Assembly (NCBI GenBank): GCA_001414345.1 | Contig: LLCB01000245.1 | Span: 26,829 to 90,828 of the forward strand | From: Hymenoscyphus infarciens | Taxonomy: Eukaryota > Ascomycota > Leotiomycetes > Helotiales > Helotiaceae | DNA: 64,000 nucleotides | Reading direction: 5' to 3' | Program-made: the position numbers and the translations under genes | Part shown: positions 45,141 to 56,703 of the stretch, piece after piece | How the letters are laid out: every line of letters begins with the position of its first letter | How positions within the stretch are numbered: the first letter of the stretch is position 1 | The notes under the pieces: model-generated | What the model was told of the DNA's origin: nothing | The model's database searches: none | What the model saw: the letters and a program-made list of their open reading frames with translations, nothing else

Positions 45141-46651
45141 TACGAAAAGAAAGGATTGCTTCCAACAATTCTGGAAAGATTCAATAAAAGGGAGTTAAAA
45201 GAAGATACTGGAATTAATTTACGTGAATTTAAGTGTTTTTGCTTCTATTACTAGTTAGATAAGTACAAAAGTAAGTAATAATTAAATAGACGATATATAA
45301 TAATTCCAGATATATAGGTGAGATTTGATTAATGAGAACGTAATAAGGAGAGGGAAAGAAGGGTTCTACATGACTATAGACTTGAGAGTTAGTATACTTC
45401 TTGGCAAGAAATACCAAGGACTTGGAAGAACAACTTGATCGCCAGGAAGCACATAAGCACACAAGGAACAATAGCCTTAAGCAATCACAACCCAAGACCA
45501 CTCCAAGCACAAACGTACCAGGCAACCTAGTTCCGTCCCTCCTAGCATGTCGAATACTAATTCACGGACTCTACTGAGAAAAACTCTTACTACAACAAAC
45601 GGAAAAAGAGGATCTAGGAACTACTAAGGAAATACTCTTACTCGTGAGTACCTATTCCTCTAAGAAAATATCTTCCTTATAAAGAAAGCTTCTAGAGAGA
45701 TGTCATAGAATCTCTACGAACTAGAAGCAGCGGTAACCTCTGACTAGAAAGGATCCTTAATTTATTATGTCGTAATAAATCAGTACTACCGAGCTCTTAA
45801 AAAGCCTTAATTCTAAAATTTTAATTCCTCGGACAGTTTAGGTTAATGTCGCAATTTGACATTACAGTAACCTTATCTGACAATCTGACGGGGAAATAAT
45901 ATCGAAGCCGGGCCCTATAACATGGAGCTCTCAAGAACTCGCCTGAGTTATTCTCTCGCAGTCTGGTAGTCTGAGCTTGACGGTGTCGTAAAATCCATGT
46001 TAGCCCTTGAATTTGGTGTCATCCGCTATTGCAGATCACTATCAACAGATATCCAAGTAAGTTTTTATTACCGTAAGTTCTTATGAAATTACCTTGTTTT
46101 CTTTGATAAGTTAGAGTAAGAAATGTTTATCTTGCTTAAAATTACCACTCTTTCTGAAGAAGCTAGTTCGCTATATAGCTATAAGAAGAGTTTTCTTAGT
46201 CTTATCTTATTATTTCTGTAATAAGTACAAAGTACGACATCAAGGGCGAGCAAAAATGCGAGAATACGAGGGTCGAGCATGCGAAGAATACGACGAGAGT
46301 GTAGAAATTAGAGAAGAAGTGAGGGAAAGTCGGCAAAATCGTTTCTAGAGTGAGTAAGAAGAGTCTATGAATTTATTTGCTATTTCTATTTGACTAGAAT
46401 AGTGACATTTGAAGTAAATCTTACGTCTTTCTTCTCTCTATAACTATATACCAGTCTTTTAGATTTGAGGTTTACTATAAGTGGTTATTTAACGTGTTAA
46501 GTATAGAACTTAGTAGGTTTGAATATCTAAACCTTTTCTAAGTTTTCAATCTTTTCTTAAACTTTCAAGCTCTTTTGAAACCATGGAGGTCTTACTTAAC
46601 TGCGACTACTTCGCCCTGGTATGAAAATCCGTCCGAACTTCAAAGTCTTGT

Positions 46652-46790
46652 GAACGTTATATCTTCTCTTGAACGTCGTATCTGTTCTTAAACGTTGTGT
46701 ATTCTTATAAACGTTGCCTGGCCCTATGAACGTTAAATCTTCTCTTAAGCGTTGTATCTCCTTCTGAATACTATACTTTCTCTTATAAAA
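46652..46790. repeat. 19-bp minisatellite, about 7 copies
   Basis: Units resembling GAACGTTGTATCTTCTCTT begin at 46652, 46671, 46690, 46709, 46728, 46747 and 46766, an exact 19-base period. Copies differ by 2-7 bases. Confidence 0.85.
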
Positions 46791-49700
46791 CAAGCATTTA
46801 TCACACGCTATATAGTTTAGATATAGATTCGAAGTTTATAGAGTCTAGTTCATAAGAGTTTAAGACCTACCCCTTCAGCTCTCTATACACCCCACGTGTG
46901 TACGTGTTACTAACTCCGGTGTAAACTTAGTAAGATGACACCAAGACTAGTAAATCTTACTAATAAGAACTAATACTAGAATTAGGATAGGACTAATAGA
47001 ACACGTCGGCTATCCGTTGCGCGCCTCGATTCTATACGCTAGTATACCTGGGGTTTCTATAGAGCTAAAGAGATACTAACGTTATATCTCTAATCGGCTA
47101 ATACACTTATCAAAGGGATCTTGAAATATTCTTCGTCTAGACTAGGTCTTGCGAATTTTCTAAAATCTCTTGATAAACTGAGAAGACGATGGGTTCTAGA
47201 CTTGAAATATATTAAAGTGATACACTTGTAAGATTAGAGTCTGCGGATGCGTGAATAAAGTAAAGGCAATTTCTCAGGCTCTGCTGTCACGTGCTAATTC
47301 TATACCCTGCTCGTTGTATAGCATAGGCCGTGGATGCGATTATGATAGAATTCATATAGGAGTGATAGAGAAGTGAAGTCTAGGAATCCTAGCTATATAC
47401 GAGGTAGACTAGTAAGAGTCGTTTCCGCTCTAACATCGTTAAGTATATAACAATTGCTTTCAAAAGAAACCACTCTTAGAAGGAAAAGGAGAATTAAAAC
47501 TACCCTAAGCTATCTGTTATACGTTATTATTACAAAACGAAGTGTCTTTAGAAGAATAACTACAGCCTATAGCCGTTAATTTCAGGTAACATCTACAATT
47601 TCTCCTTCGTAAACATCTCTACTAATTAATATTTAAGAAATTTCCGTTTACGATTAGAGGTACTCTCAGAAAACTAGGAGTTGATAAGTTAGAATAAGAT
47701 AACAACCACACATTCCTTCTACTAGCAACGGAAAAATGAATAGCTATCAAAGATTCTTGAACTTTTAAAGTAGTTCAAAAAGCCCTCTCCTTCTCTACTT
47801 ATACAAAATAAAACTAAATGACTTCACATCTACTAGCAGCCATCTCTATCTTTTTTCCTATTAATTCCGAAAACAAGTTCGGAAACACGGAGTCAAAAAA
47901 GGAAAGACTCACTAGATTGACCGACGAGTGAGAAATTTCTCTTTTACTTTGACTACGCGCACTAGTCGGGGATAACTGCTTATATTTTCCGAAATGGTTT
48001 AGAAGAATGAGAAACTTTAACTCCTTAAAGAAGTGCTGGAAATTTAGCGAGAAGTGAATAACTCAAAAAAATATACCTAGCTTCCCAAAAATATAAAAAT
48101 CCAGCAAAAACTCCGCCCGCCATTTAAGGCAGGCAGAGAATACCCGGTATGTTAGATATTTTTATGGTGCTACTTGCGACGGATGGAACCTTCAACCGAC
48201 CAGGCCAAGCGTGCTGACTCTGGATTTGTGATATCTAAAGATGTTATTTACATATATAGATGAAATTTTAGAATTGTGGGGTTTTGGTGGGGCTTGTGCG
48301 CTTAGGCGAGGGGTTGGGAGAGCTTCGGGTTTATTTTTCTTTGCTTTGAGCGCCGTGGGTATTGGAACGAGTGGCTAGATCACTAGGGTCCAGAGCGAAG
48401 ATGGCCTGTCGTATCAGCAGCGTAAAGCCTGGGTTTATTTTTCAAAAGCCCTTGAGTGAAATTTGCCTTATCATTTCCCTGTCCTTTCTCTACTCTTCTA
48501 ATATGCTCAACCTCGAATAGGCACCGGCCTCTTACTCTGGTTCTGGCTGCTTATTGTCTATTACAAACAGCTAGGATTATGCTTCCGCTGTAGGGATTCG
48601 TTGTTTTGACTTCGTGGGAAAGCGACGGACTTCATATCCCTCTCATCGAACCGACCACCTTCAATCCGACAAGTCTTGACCTCTTTTTTAAGCTCTCTAT
48701 TAATATACTCTTTAAAAAACTCTTATATTTTTACTCTGTAAAAGAGCCTTATCCTTATCATGGTTCTCCCAAAAAAGACGATCAATATACTTCCCAAAAT
48801 CCTAGTATAGAACGCTTGGCTTGGGATTTGCAAGGAATGGCGCGAGAGAGTGTGCAAGGAGAAGAAGTAAAAGGCAAACAAGAAAGGGAAAAAACCCCGA
48901 TTTCACGACCTCCACGACCACGGCCAAGGTCAAGACCATGGAACGAGTGGCTTACGCAGCAACCGACTTCGATATATGCCTAAAGCGCCAAATATGAGAG
49001 GTTCACCTAGGAACTCGTGAGCCGATCGCAAAAACCCCACCAAAAATCAGCATCCACTCTCTAAGATTTCTTCAACAACCCGATATACTGTCAAAATTCT
49101 AAACATACAGTTATAATCAGTACCGTCCAGTCTTTAGATCTTCTCAGTTCGTTCTTACATAAAAGTTGTTGTTGAACTGGTCACTGCTCTTTCTTTTAGG
49201 TGCGGCTTTACAGGCTCACGAGTTTATACACCCCTAGATAGTTAATCCAGCCATTCGACCTCATAGAGAAAGAAAGCAAGAACTGACTTTACAGCTATTA
49301 AAAGTAAACGACTTGTAAGACTCTAAAAATAATTGCTTCCTCTTACCGACTTTCTACACTTTTCTTTTCGAAAGTCACGCTACTCACGAACCTTTCCTCT
49401 AACTAACTCACTCTTATACGCTATACAATTCAAAGACTACTCCACGCTCGCGAACCACGAGCTTCACTTCCTCAAAGCCGAGTACTTACTCATACTAGTT
49501 TTCCGCAAACTACGATTTCTGCTACGAATCCAATTCCCAAAAATAAAATGCGGGAAGTAGGTATCGCGTATCCTTAGGATCCCCTATAGAGATAAAAATA
49601 AATAACAGAAGAGAAGGAAGAGGACTTGGGACTTGGTACATTGTTTACCTTTACGACATAATTCCGTGAAGGACTTCTAAAAAGCTATCCGAGAAAAAGA

Positions 49701-50700
49701 AAGAGTATTATATTTTAGGATTTAGGACTTCTCTTATAATACGACAAAGTACTCATCTTTGGCGGGGCACCGTTTTAGTTTAGGTAAGAGAAGTTTAGAT
49801 ATCTACTCTTGAAGAAAAAAAGGTAGTTTATATTCTCGACCTCTTTTTATCTTTTCCTCCTAAAGTATCTTCCAGAACAATTCCATCCTAGAATGAACTT
49901 TTCTAGCGATTAAAATTTCGAAGTTATAAAAGTGTTCCACGGAAAATATCTACGTGATTTAAAAGGGAAATAACGTAAAAACTTAGCCTTGACTCTTAAT
50001 TATCAATTATCAAATAAAGAGGACGGATGGGATTATTAGATTTCCCCATTTTTCCATCTATCTGAATTCACGTGGAGAGTTGTGTGAAAGCCATAGCGTA
50101 TTCTACTCCACCTTCAAACCCAGAAAAAGAGAGCGAGCGAGCGATTGGAGCCTGGAACCTCCATCGAGTCACCGATAGCTACGGCGTACCTACCAAGTAG
50201 ACGAGCGAGCTTTTCTTATACCTTGCGTTTTATCTCCTTATCTCCAGGTTAGGGCAACCCTCGCGTCGGGATTCAAATAACCAGCCATCGACCCTCAAAC
50301 CAGTAGTAGCTCGAGCCTCGAAGAAATGCCCCCTATACACCAACCATCTCTACTAATGAAAACAAACTATAAGAGAAGATCTATCTCCCATTCCAGGAAG
50401 GTTGGAAGTAAGAAATAAAGTGAGTATCACAGTATATATACCACGACCACTTTCGCGTCTCTACCTATTGAGTGCGCGGTTGAAATACTCGAGGGGTCAA
50501 TTATGCGTATTCTGAATAATAAGAATAATGAGAATGAATCCCTACTTCGTGTCACGGATCTAGATAAGTAAGCCCTCGCAAAAGCTTTCTTGTAATCTTT
50601 TCAACTTTTTTTTCCTTCTTAAGTGCGAGATAGCGAGAATGTCGGGAGAACTCCTTCTTAGAGGCTAGTACTTCTTCCACCTAGCCATGGATTGATTGAC

Positions 50701-51561
50701 TACGTACGCAGGGAGTTAACACGAAGTCATCAAATATCAATAGGAAATAACCCTACACGACTTTCAGTGAAATAAGTCCAGACATAGCCTCATGAATTCC
50801 TTTCCTCTCACAGAGCAAGGAAAACCACACTTCTCGAAACGCAAAAAACAAACCAATCTAGCAATGGAAAAGGTGGAGTCAAGCAAGGAATGTTTTCATT
50901 CATCATAACCCATCGCCAGGCCAGCAAGTCTTCGCACCGCTCACAAACCACCACATCAATCACTCAATTAAGCAAAACAGGCACATATTCATGCCAAAAG
51001 CATTCAATTGAACTATCTACCTAGAAAAAACAAAATTCAAACAATCGCACCGCCACAATATGCACTTTGTAAAGGGGAGAGAAAAAATTAATTCTTTTCT
51101 GTCTGTGTACGGGAGAAAGAAAAGAAACTGCCTATGTGCAATCAGCAGGGGGGGTCCAAAGCCTCTCAATCACTTGGGTCAACACGGGTAAAGCGTGCTG
51201 TGGAGAGAAATTCCTGCGATGAATGATAAATCAGCAACTCTCTTCGGGACAATCTTGCTTCGAAAGTTAGGGGAGTCGAGTATTTGGAAACCGAGCTGTG
51301 AAGTTGATTTCTTGGGAAGGACGATGTTGGAAAAGGCATGGGACCTAAATGGACCGATTTCCCGAGGAACCCGGAGAGGAGATTGCGATTATAAGAACAC
51401 GTCAAGGGAAACCGAGAATCGAATTATAGTCCGGCGGTTTGCGTAGATATAGTGATGCCGGGTAGTCATCTGTTCCATATGTTAGCGACTGAAACTGCAT
51501 GATCAAAGGAGTCAGCATGCCATGAGTCCCTAGAGTATTACGTGTAGCCCCTATTAGCATC
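50701..51561. terminator. 3' region of the RBM39-like gene
   Basis: About 860 bases between the AT-rich block and the stop codon. It should hold the 3' untranslated region. Short frames on both strands show no motif. Confidence 0.35.
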
Positions 51562-53484
51562 TTAAATGGCTTTTGTGCGTGAGAACAAACTGCTGTAGAC
51601 GGCATCCACAACAGGTGTAGCGGTAATCATGCGCCCGCCAAAATATCGGCCGTTGAGACCCTTGATGGCGTTCTCTCCACCCTGAACCCGATCGAATTTC
51701 AAATAGATATCGCCTTGGGAGTTTGGATCTAAAGCAATGTGAACAACGTGGCCATATTTCTCTTCCGCCTCTGCGCGGACGTCATCCTCGAGTTCCTTTT
51801 CCCAGGCATCACCTTCTTCCCTGTAATTAACATGTTAGCAAATATGTCTCAATACAGCATGGGACGGGAACTTACTCTGCGGGGTCAAACATATTCTTGA
51901 GCAGAACACATCTGCTTGCCATGTTGACATTGACAGGCAAAGGCTTGGTTTCGGTTTTCGGTTTCAAAATTTCGCGTCTTTCGTCACGGCCTTTGGTGGC
52001 GGTAGCGGGTTCGTCGGTTCTGGCAAGCTTCCTCATCAATGCATCTCGACTATAGTTGTTGAAGTTTACCCCGCCGACATCTGTATCATCCAAAGCGCTA
52101 GCACCCCCAGCGCCTTTGTCATTATCTCGTCCGCCAGCTCGATCAAAATTGCTACCATTGGCAGCTGTGGGACCGCGCCCACCAGCACCGGAGAATGCAG
52201 AACCCTGGAATTGTTGTTGGTGGCTCTGGCCTTGGAATCTCTGCAGCAAACTGGCGGTAGACTCGGGAGTAAACTTATCGTTTCCAAGACCAACACGAAT
52301 TGGGCGCCCTGCCAGGTCAAACCCATTCATCTTCTCAAGTGCTTCACGAGCCTGGTTTGGATCACGGAACCTAATTTGTTAGCGGTGTTCAACAGTGTTG
52401 AGTTGGGGAAACATACTGAACAAATCCATAACCTCGACTGCGACCTTGCTCTTCCTTTTGTAACTGAACAAACTCAAGTTCGCCGAAAGGCTCAAAAACA
52501 TTCTGTAGATCGCTTTCAGTGATGCTGAAATGGATATTACCCACATAAAGGCGATGGAAGGGAATCTGATTAAGGTTACTACCAGTGGCTTCTGGGTTTC
52601 GAACTTGGCGATTCTTCTCGGCCTCTGTGAGTTGGGCGATGATGGGAATTCCTAGTAGCTTCTGACCAGTGAGTTGTATAGCAGCGGGGACCGATTCTTC
52701 GTTCTTAAACTCAACGTAGCCAACACTGTAAAAATAATTAGCAAATGAATCAACGATGGCGGAGGCGTGTTTCATACCCTTTAGATCTGCCACTAACTCT
52801 GTCCTTGACAATTTGAGCCTCCTTGACTGGGCCAACCTTTTCGAAAAAAGCTATGAGTTCTTTAGTCCTAAGACGAGCAGCAAGCTGTTGAACAAAAACC
52901 GTGCGACGATCACGCTCATCCTCTGTCAAGGGAGGAGTGCTTTCTCGCTTTGGGCTTCTACTGGGGCGACGTCCCTCATTGCGCCCACCTCGTCGGTCAT
53001 CTCTGGGTTTATTTTCTGCCTCATCACGATCCCCGCGACGATCCCCACCGCGAGGGCGATAATATCTGTTGGGGCTTCGAGAACGCGAACGAGCACGGCC
53101 ACCACCTCGATAATAATCTCCATCTCGTCGGCCGTTTTCGTCAGGGCTGTCTCTGTGGCGACGTGAGTGTCGACGGTCATCATCACGGCTTCGGCTTCTA
53201 CGCCTACTCTTCGCACTACCATGAGCGCTTCCGTGTTCACTGGTGGGAGTACCGATCAATTCCTTGTCGCCATTTTCTCTGCGAGGCTTGTCTCTGCTGC
53301 GGTCTCTACGCTTGCGATCACGATCGCGATCCCTGCTACCATCACGGTTGCGTTCTCTATCTCGACGGTCGTTGCGTTCCGACTTATGACGGTCGTCGTC
53401 TTTGGGTTTCGCGCTTCCGTTCTGCTCGGTCGGAGTGGCATTTGCAGTCGAGTCGAGAAGAGCTTCGACGTCTAGGGCTGACAT
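51562..53484 (-). CDS. RBM39/CC1-like splicing factor (Rsd1 type)
   Basis: Four exons (53484-52778, 52725-52417, 52370-51876, 51820-51562) give 589 residues; phases agree and two introns have GCTAAC branch points. Residues 20-190 form an RS domain ([24 protein letters not shown]). RRM1 is about 194-270 ([19 protein letters not shown]). RRM2 is about 293-370 ([19 protein letters not shown]). After a Gly/Ala-rich linker comes a U2AF-homology motif (about 490-585) with [16 protein letters not shown] and the loop NGRYFGGR, whose R-Y-F binds the tryptophan of partner ULMs. Proteins of this type act in the nucleus in early 3' splice-site recognition with U2AF and SF3B1. All domains are intact. The intron inside RRM1 separates SGRSKG from VGYVEF. 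Confidence 0.93.
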
Positions 53485-54353
53485 TATGAAGTTATCGAGA
53501 GATCGTGAAGATGTTGGATTCGCACAACTACGAAAGTAGGTTAGAATCTGCCACGTGGATGGATCTGATAGAAGATGATCCAAGATTGATGGATGTAACT
53601 GTTTGTGCTGTGTAAAGGTGGAGAGTTGCAGGTTTTTGATGACTAGCACCGAAAAATCACCGGCTTTAGTTGGCGGGAAAATTCTAGTCTCTACACGTGA
53701 CTCAAAACTGGAGGGAGAGTAACTTCTATTTGGGTCTTAGTGATTATTAGACTCCCCATTACCCGTTGAACCCATAGTAGGCCAAGACTCTACTATCAAA
53801 GTTGACAGGGCAGAAATTTGAATGAACCATCAAGGCCATGCGATTCGTTAAGTTATTATGAATCACCAAGGAGCCCCGAAGGCATTGGTTTTTTATTTAA
53901 TAAACACATCCCTTCCAAAATTGGGGTTTGTGTGTTTAAGCATGTATTAGCCCTAGAGTTACCACGGTCATCCAGGTTTATGAAATAAAGGTATTACCAA
54001 ATAATTGATAGCTGATTTAATGAGCCATTGGCAGTCTCACCGTATAGATTGCTTATACTTAAACGTGTGGAACTGTATCGCTGTGGTCTCATTATAACAC
54101 CTTTAATTCACATAATCAATATCTCATGAGCACGAATTGAATAAAGTATTAACTAGGTATTACAAAGGTGTATTCCACCGATCAACGAATGGTTCCAGAA
54201 CAAATCATTTGGTTGAACTTTCCAAATCTTGAAACCCCCATTCAACGCCATGGTTCCCCGAGTCACCCCCCAAATCTTTGCATCGTCAAATCATTCTCAC
54301 ACTCGGCCCTATCACCCGCTTTTAATTATTTACAGCTTCCCTCTCGCCTCTAT
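53485..54353. promoter_or_regulatory. Region between SCS7 stop and RBM39-like start
   Basis: It contains the promoter of the RBM39-like gene (right after 53484) and the 3' region of SCS7. No gene or repeat found. Confidence 0.4.
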
Positions 54354-55581
54354 CTACAACGACTTGGTGGGTGGTGGAGCAAGTGGCGTGCCAAAGATAT
54401 CATCCCAGAATCGACTGGTTACACCAAAACCGTTCTCGTAGTCCATGAAATGGTGTTGGAGATGGTATTTCTTCAAGTCTTGCCAGTAAGCTGGGAGGGT
54501 TTTGTGGTGCAAGAAGTAATGCGTCAAGTCGTAGCAGACGTATCCGAAAACACCACCACAAAACACGGCCGTTGCAATTCCTTCGTTCCAGTAAAAGATG
54601 GTATGTGCAAGTTTGTAAAAGGGTGTCGCGAGGGCGAGAAATAAGGTAGGTGGCATGACGAGTCTCAGTTTGTCCATTGGGAGGTAATGATGGATGCCGT
54701 GGAGGAGGAAGTGGGTGGTTAGAGCAACTCTGTTGTCTGGTAGGAACCTAGGATTTCTGGTTAGCTCATGTCTCCGAAGCCGGATTTGACAATACTTACT
54801 TATCCAGATGGAATAAGAATCTGTGCAAAACATACTCCACCAAAGTCCATAGGAAAAGGCCAAAGAGCCAATATGTAGCTTCTTGGAAAGAACTAGAGCA
54901 ATGTTCCCTGGCAACATACGTACCATATGACACCGCAGGAAGCCATATAGTAGGTATAACCCACCAAGGTGTCTTTGACAACGGCTCTAGGAAATTTCCA
55001 AATAATGGTGCCGATGCCCCTCCTTTGTAATGACGTGGTCGGTGAACCTGCTCCAAATAGAAATCCTTGCTGAACCCTCCAAACCACACCTGCATAAGTA
55101 ACGGCTTGTTCAAGTCGAGAAATTTGTGTGTTTTGTAGTCGCCGGTGAGATCGGTTTCCTTGGAAAGATCCTCCTCGGAAGACATGCCCGTTGCTTGGTA
55201 TATCGGGACCTGGCTGGCGGCGCCATTCTGCTTAAGCTCTGCAGCTCCATCGACGGTAGGTGGCAGAGGAATGATCTGGTCTGGGTGGGAGCTCTTGACG
55301 CTGGCGTCCATGACTTTCTGGGTGGCCACAAAGCCAATGAATCCATCCTCCAGAACGTCGTATGCGGCCTCGGAATGGGTATGCGAATCCTGGTCCTTCA
55401 AGATTTCCGTAACATCTTTGCCTCCATACTCCAGCACCAGCTCGCCGCCGCCTGGGTGACTATCGACAAAGTCTGTCACGTCAAAGACCCGCGTGCCAAT
55501 GGCAACCCAACAACTGTCTTCGGTATTGTGCGAGGCAAGCTCTGATTGAAGGAAGGTGGGAAGCGTGCGTGAGGGCGACAT
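54354..55581 (-). CDS. SCS7: Sphingolipid fatty-acid 2-hydroxylase (SCS7/FAH)
   Basis: This ER membrane di-iron enzyme adds the 2-hydroxyl group to the very-long-chain fatty acid of ceramide or inositolphosphorylceramide. Exons 55581-54800 and 54747-54354 give 391 residues, close to the yeast length. I chose ATG 55581 (MSPSRTLPTF); an upstream in-frame ATG would add a hydrophobic tail not usual in the family. Residues 8-85 are a cytochrome b5 domain with the heme-binding HPGG (42-45) and a second histidine near 67-69 (DSHTHSEAA). The hydroxylase domain has the histidine boxes HRFLFHLD, HFLLHGIHHYLP, HYFLHH and YHLQHHF. Hydrophobic spans include WWVIPTIWLPAV and YWLFGLFLWTLVEYVL. It is divergent from het-C. 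Confidence 0.94.
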
Positions 55582-56703
55582 GGTGTGAGAAATAAAATGC
55601 GAGGAAGGAAGGTTGAAGTTGAAAAGGGCGGTATCGGTATCGAGGGGGGTTTGCCACGAGTCGGTTCCAAAACAGCTAAAAAATGACGGGAGAGGGAGAG
55701 ATGGCGTAGGACAAAAGAGCGGTTGAAGAAGGTAGGAAGAGGTAGGAAGTGGCAGGAAGAGATTATAAAGCAAGAGAGGTTTTTTTTAATGGCCCATCCG
55801 TGGTATCCGTGGTTTTCCGAGTCGCGTGTTTTGTTAGCTTACTGAACAGGAGATTTTTTGGGGATCGAGTTGAAAGGCGGCAATTTCCTGCGTCGTAGGC
55901 GCAAGTAAAGGCAATCTCAAACGACCCATCATTCGTCGCTCCATCCACGTAATCATGAGCGTCCGGCAGTCACAGCTGTCAAACGTAGAATTTAAAAGCG
56001 GCAATCAAAGCCTGCGATACTAATACTTCTCGTTTTTCTACTCTACTCTGACTCTTGGGGACAATTAACGTTGAATGCTCTCACTATCTAGGTAAGATGC
56101 TTTTCTTGGAGGGTTCCAGGTTTTCAGTGACGATTTACATGAATTGCCCTACCTAGGTAGGAACCAAGGTTCAATTGGAATAACGAGAGCTACGCAGGAA
56201 GGTGCGAACCCAAAGTAGTTTCTGGCCGCGTAGGTGTGAATGGAAACTTTTATTTTAATTTTGTGAATATGTGTAGCTAGAAAGGTTAATTTGGAAGCTT
56301 GTTAACAAAGTTCTGTGAGGCAACACCAATTTTTCATGATCCTCGAGTTCAGAACAGGCAGAAAGGATCCTCTCTTTTGATAATGCCCGCCGCCTTTACA
56401 GCCCGTCGGATAGTTCGGCCGTGAAGAAAATCCGGTGTGGCGATCATCTCCCGTCTTCAGCCCCGCCTCACCTGCTCCAGCCACATGTGAACCAACGAAG
56501 CCTGAAGGTGAAGCTAGCACAGTGCAGGGCAAACAACAACAAATCGTAGCACGTACTCTCTCCCTAGACGTTCTGATTCATAATCAACAACTTCATGCGG
56601 CTTCCTTTGGAACCTCCCCCTTCAAAGTAACGACGCTAACCATTCTCTCTTTCTGCATTACCCATTACGTCAGAGCGCACTGCTTGAGTCGCAAATCTTC
56701 AAG
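55582..56703. promoter_or_regulatory. Divergent promoter region of SCS7 and het-C
   Basis: These 1.12 kb separate two divergent start codons. Frames here are below 100 codons and unconvincing. Both genes' control elements must lie here. Confidence 0.45.

Larger units (their letters stand above)
44631..50700. other. AT-rich, gene-poor block with decayed repeats
   Basis: Long A/T runs, dense stop codons in all frames and no ORF beyond about 125 codons set this block apart from its flanks. It resembles RIP-mutated transposon DNA. A 125-codon plus-strand frame (48606-48983, starting at TTG) ends in a Pro/Arg-rich tail but I cannot support it as a gene. I could not find LTR or TIR boundaries for the whole block. 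Confidence 0.5.

Noticed and set aside
48606..48983. 125-codon frame in the AT-rich block
   Set aside because: Starts at TTG, no ATG near the front, no family; composition changes midway.
53166..53489. Plus-strand frames of 100-180 codons over the RS domain
   Set aside because: Antisense shadows of the Arg/Asp-rich exon 1 of the RBM39-like gene.
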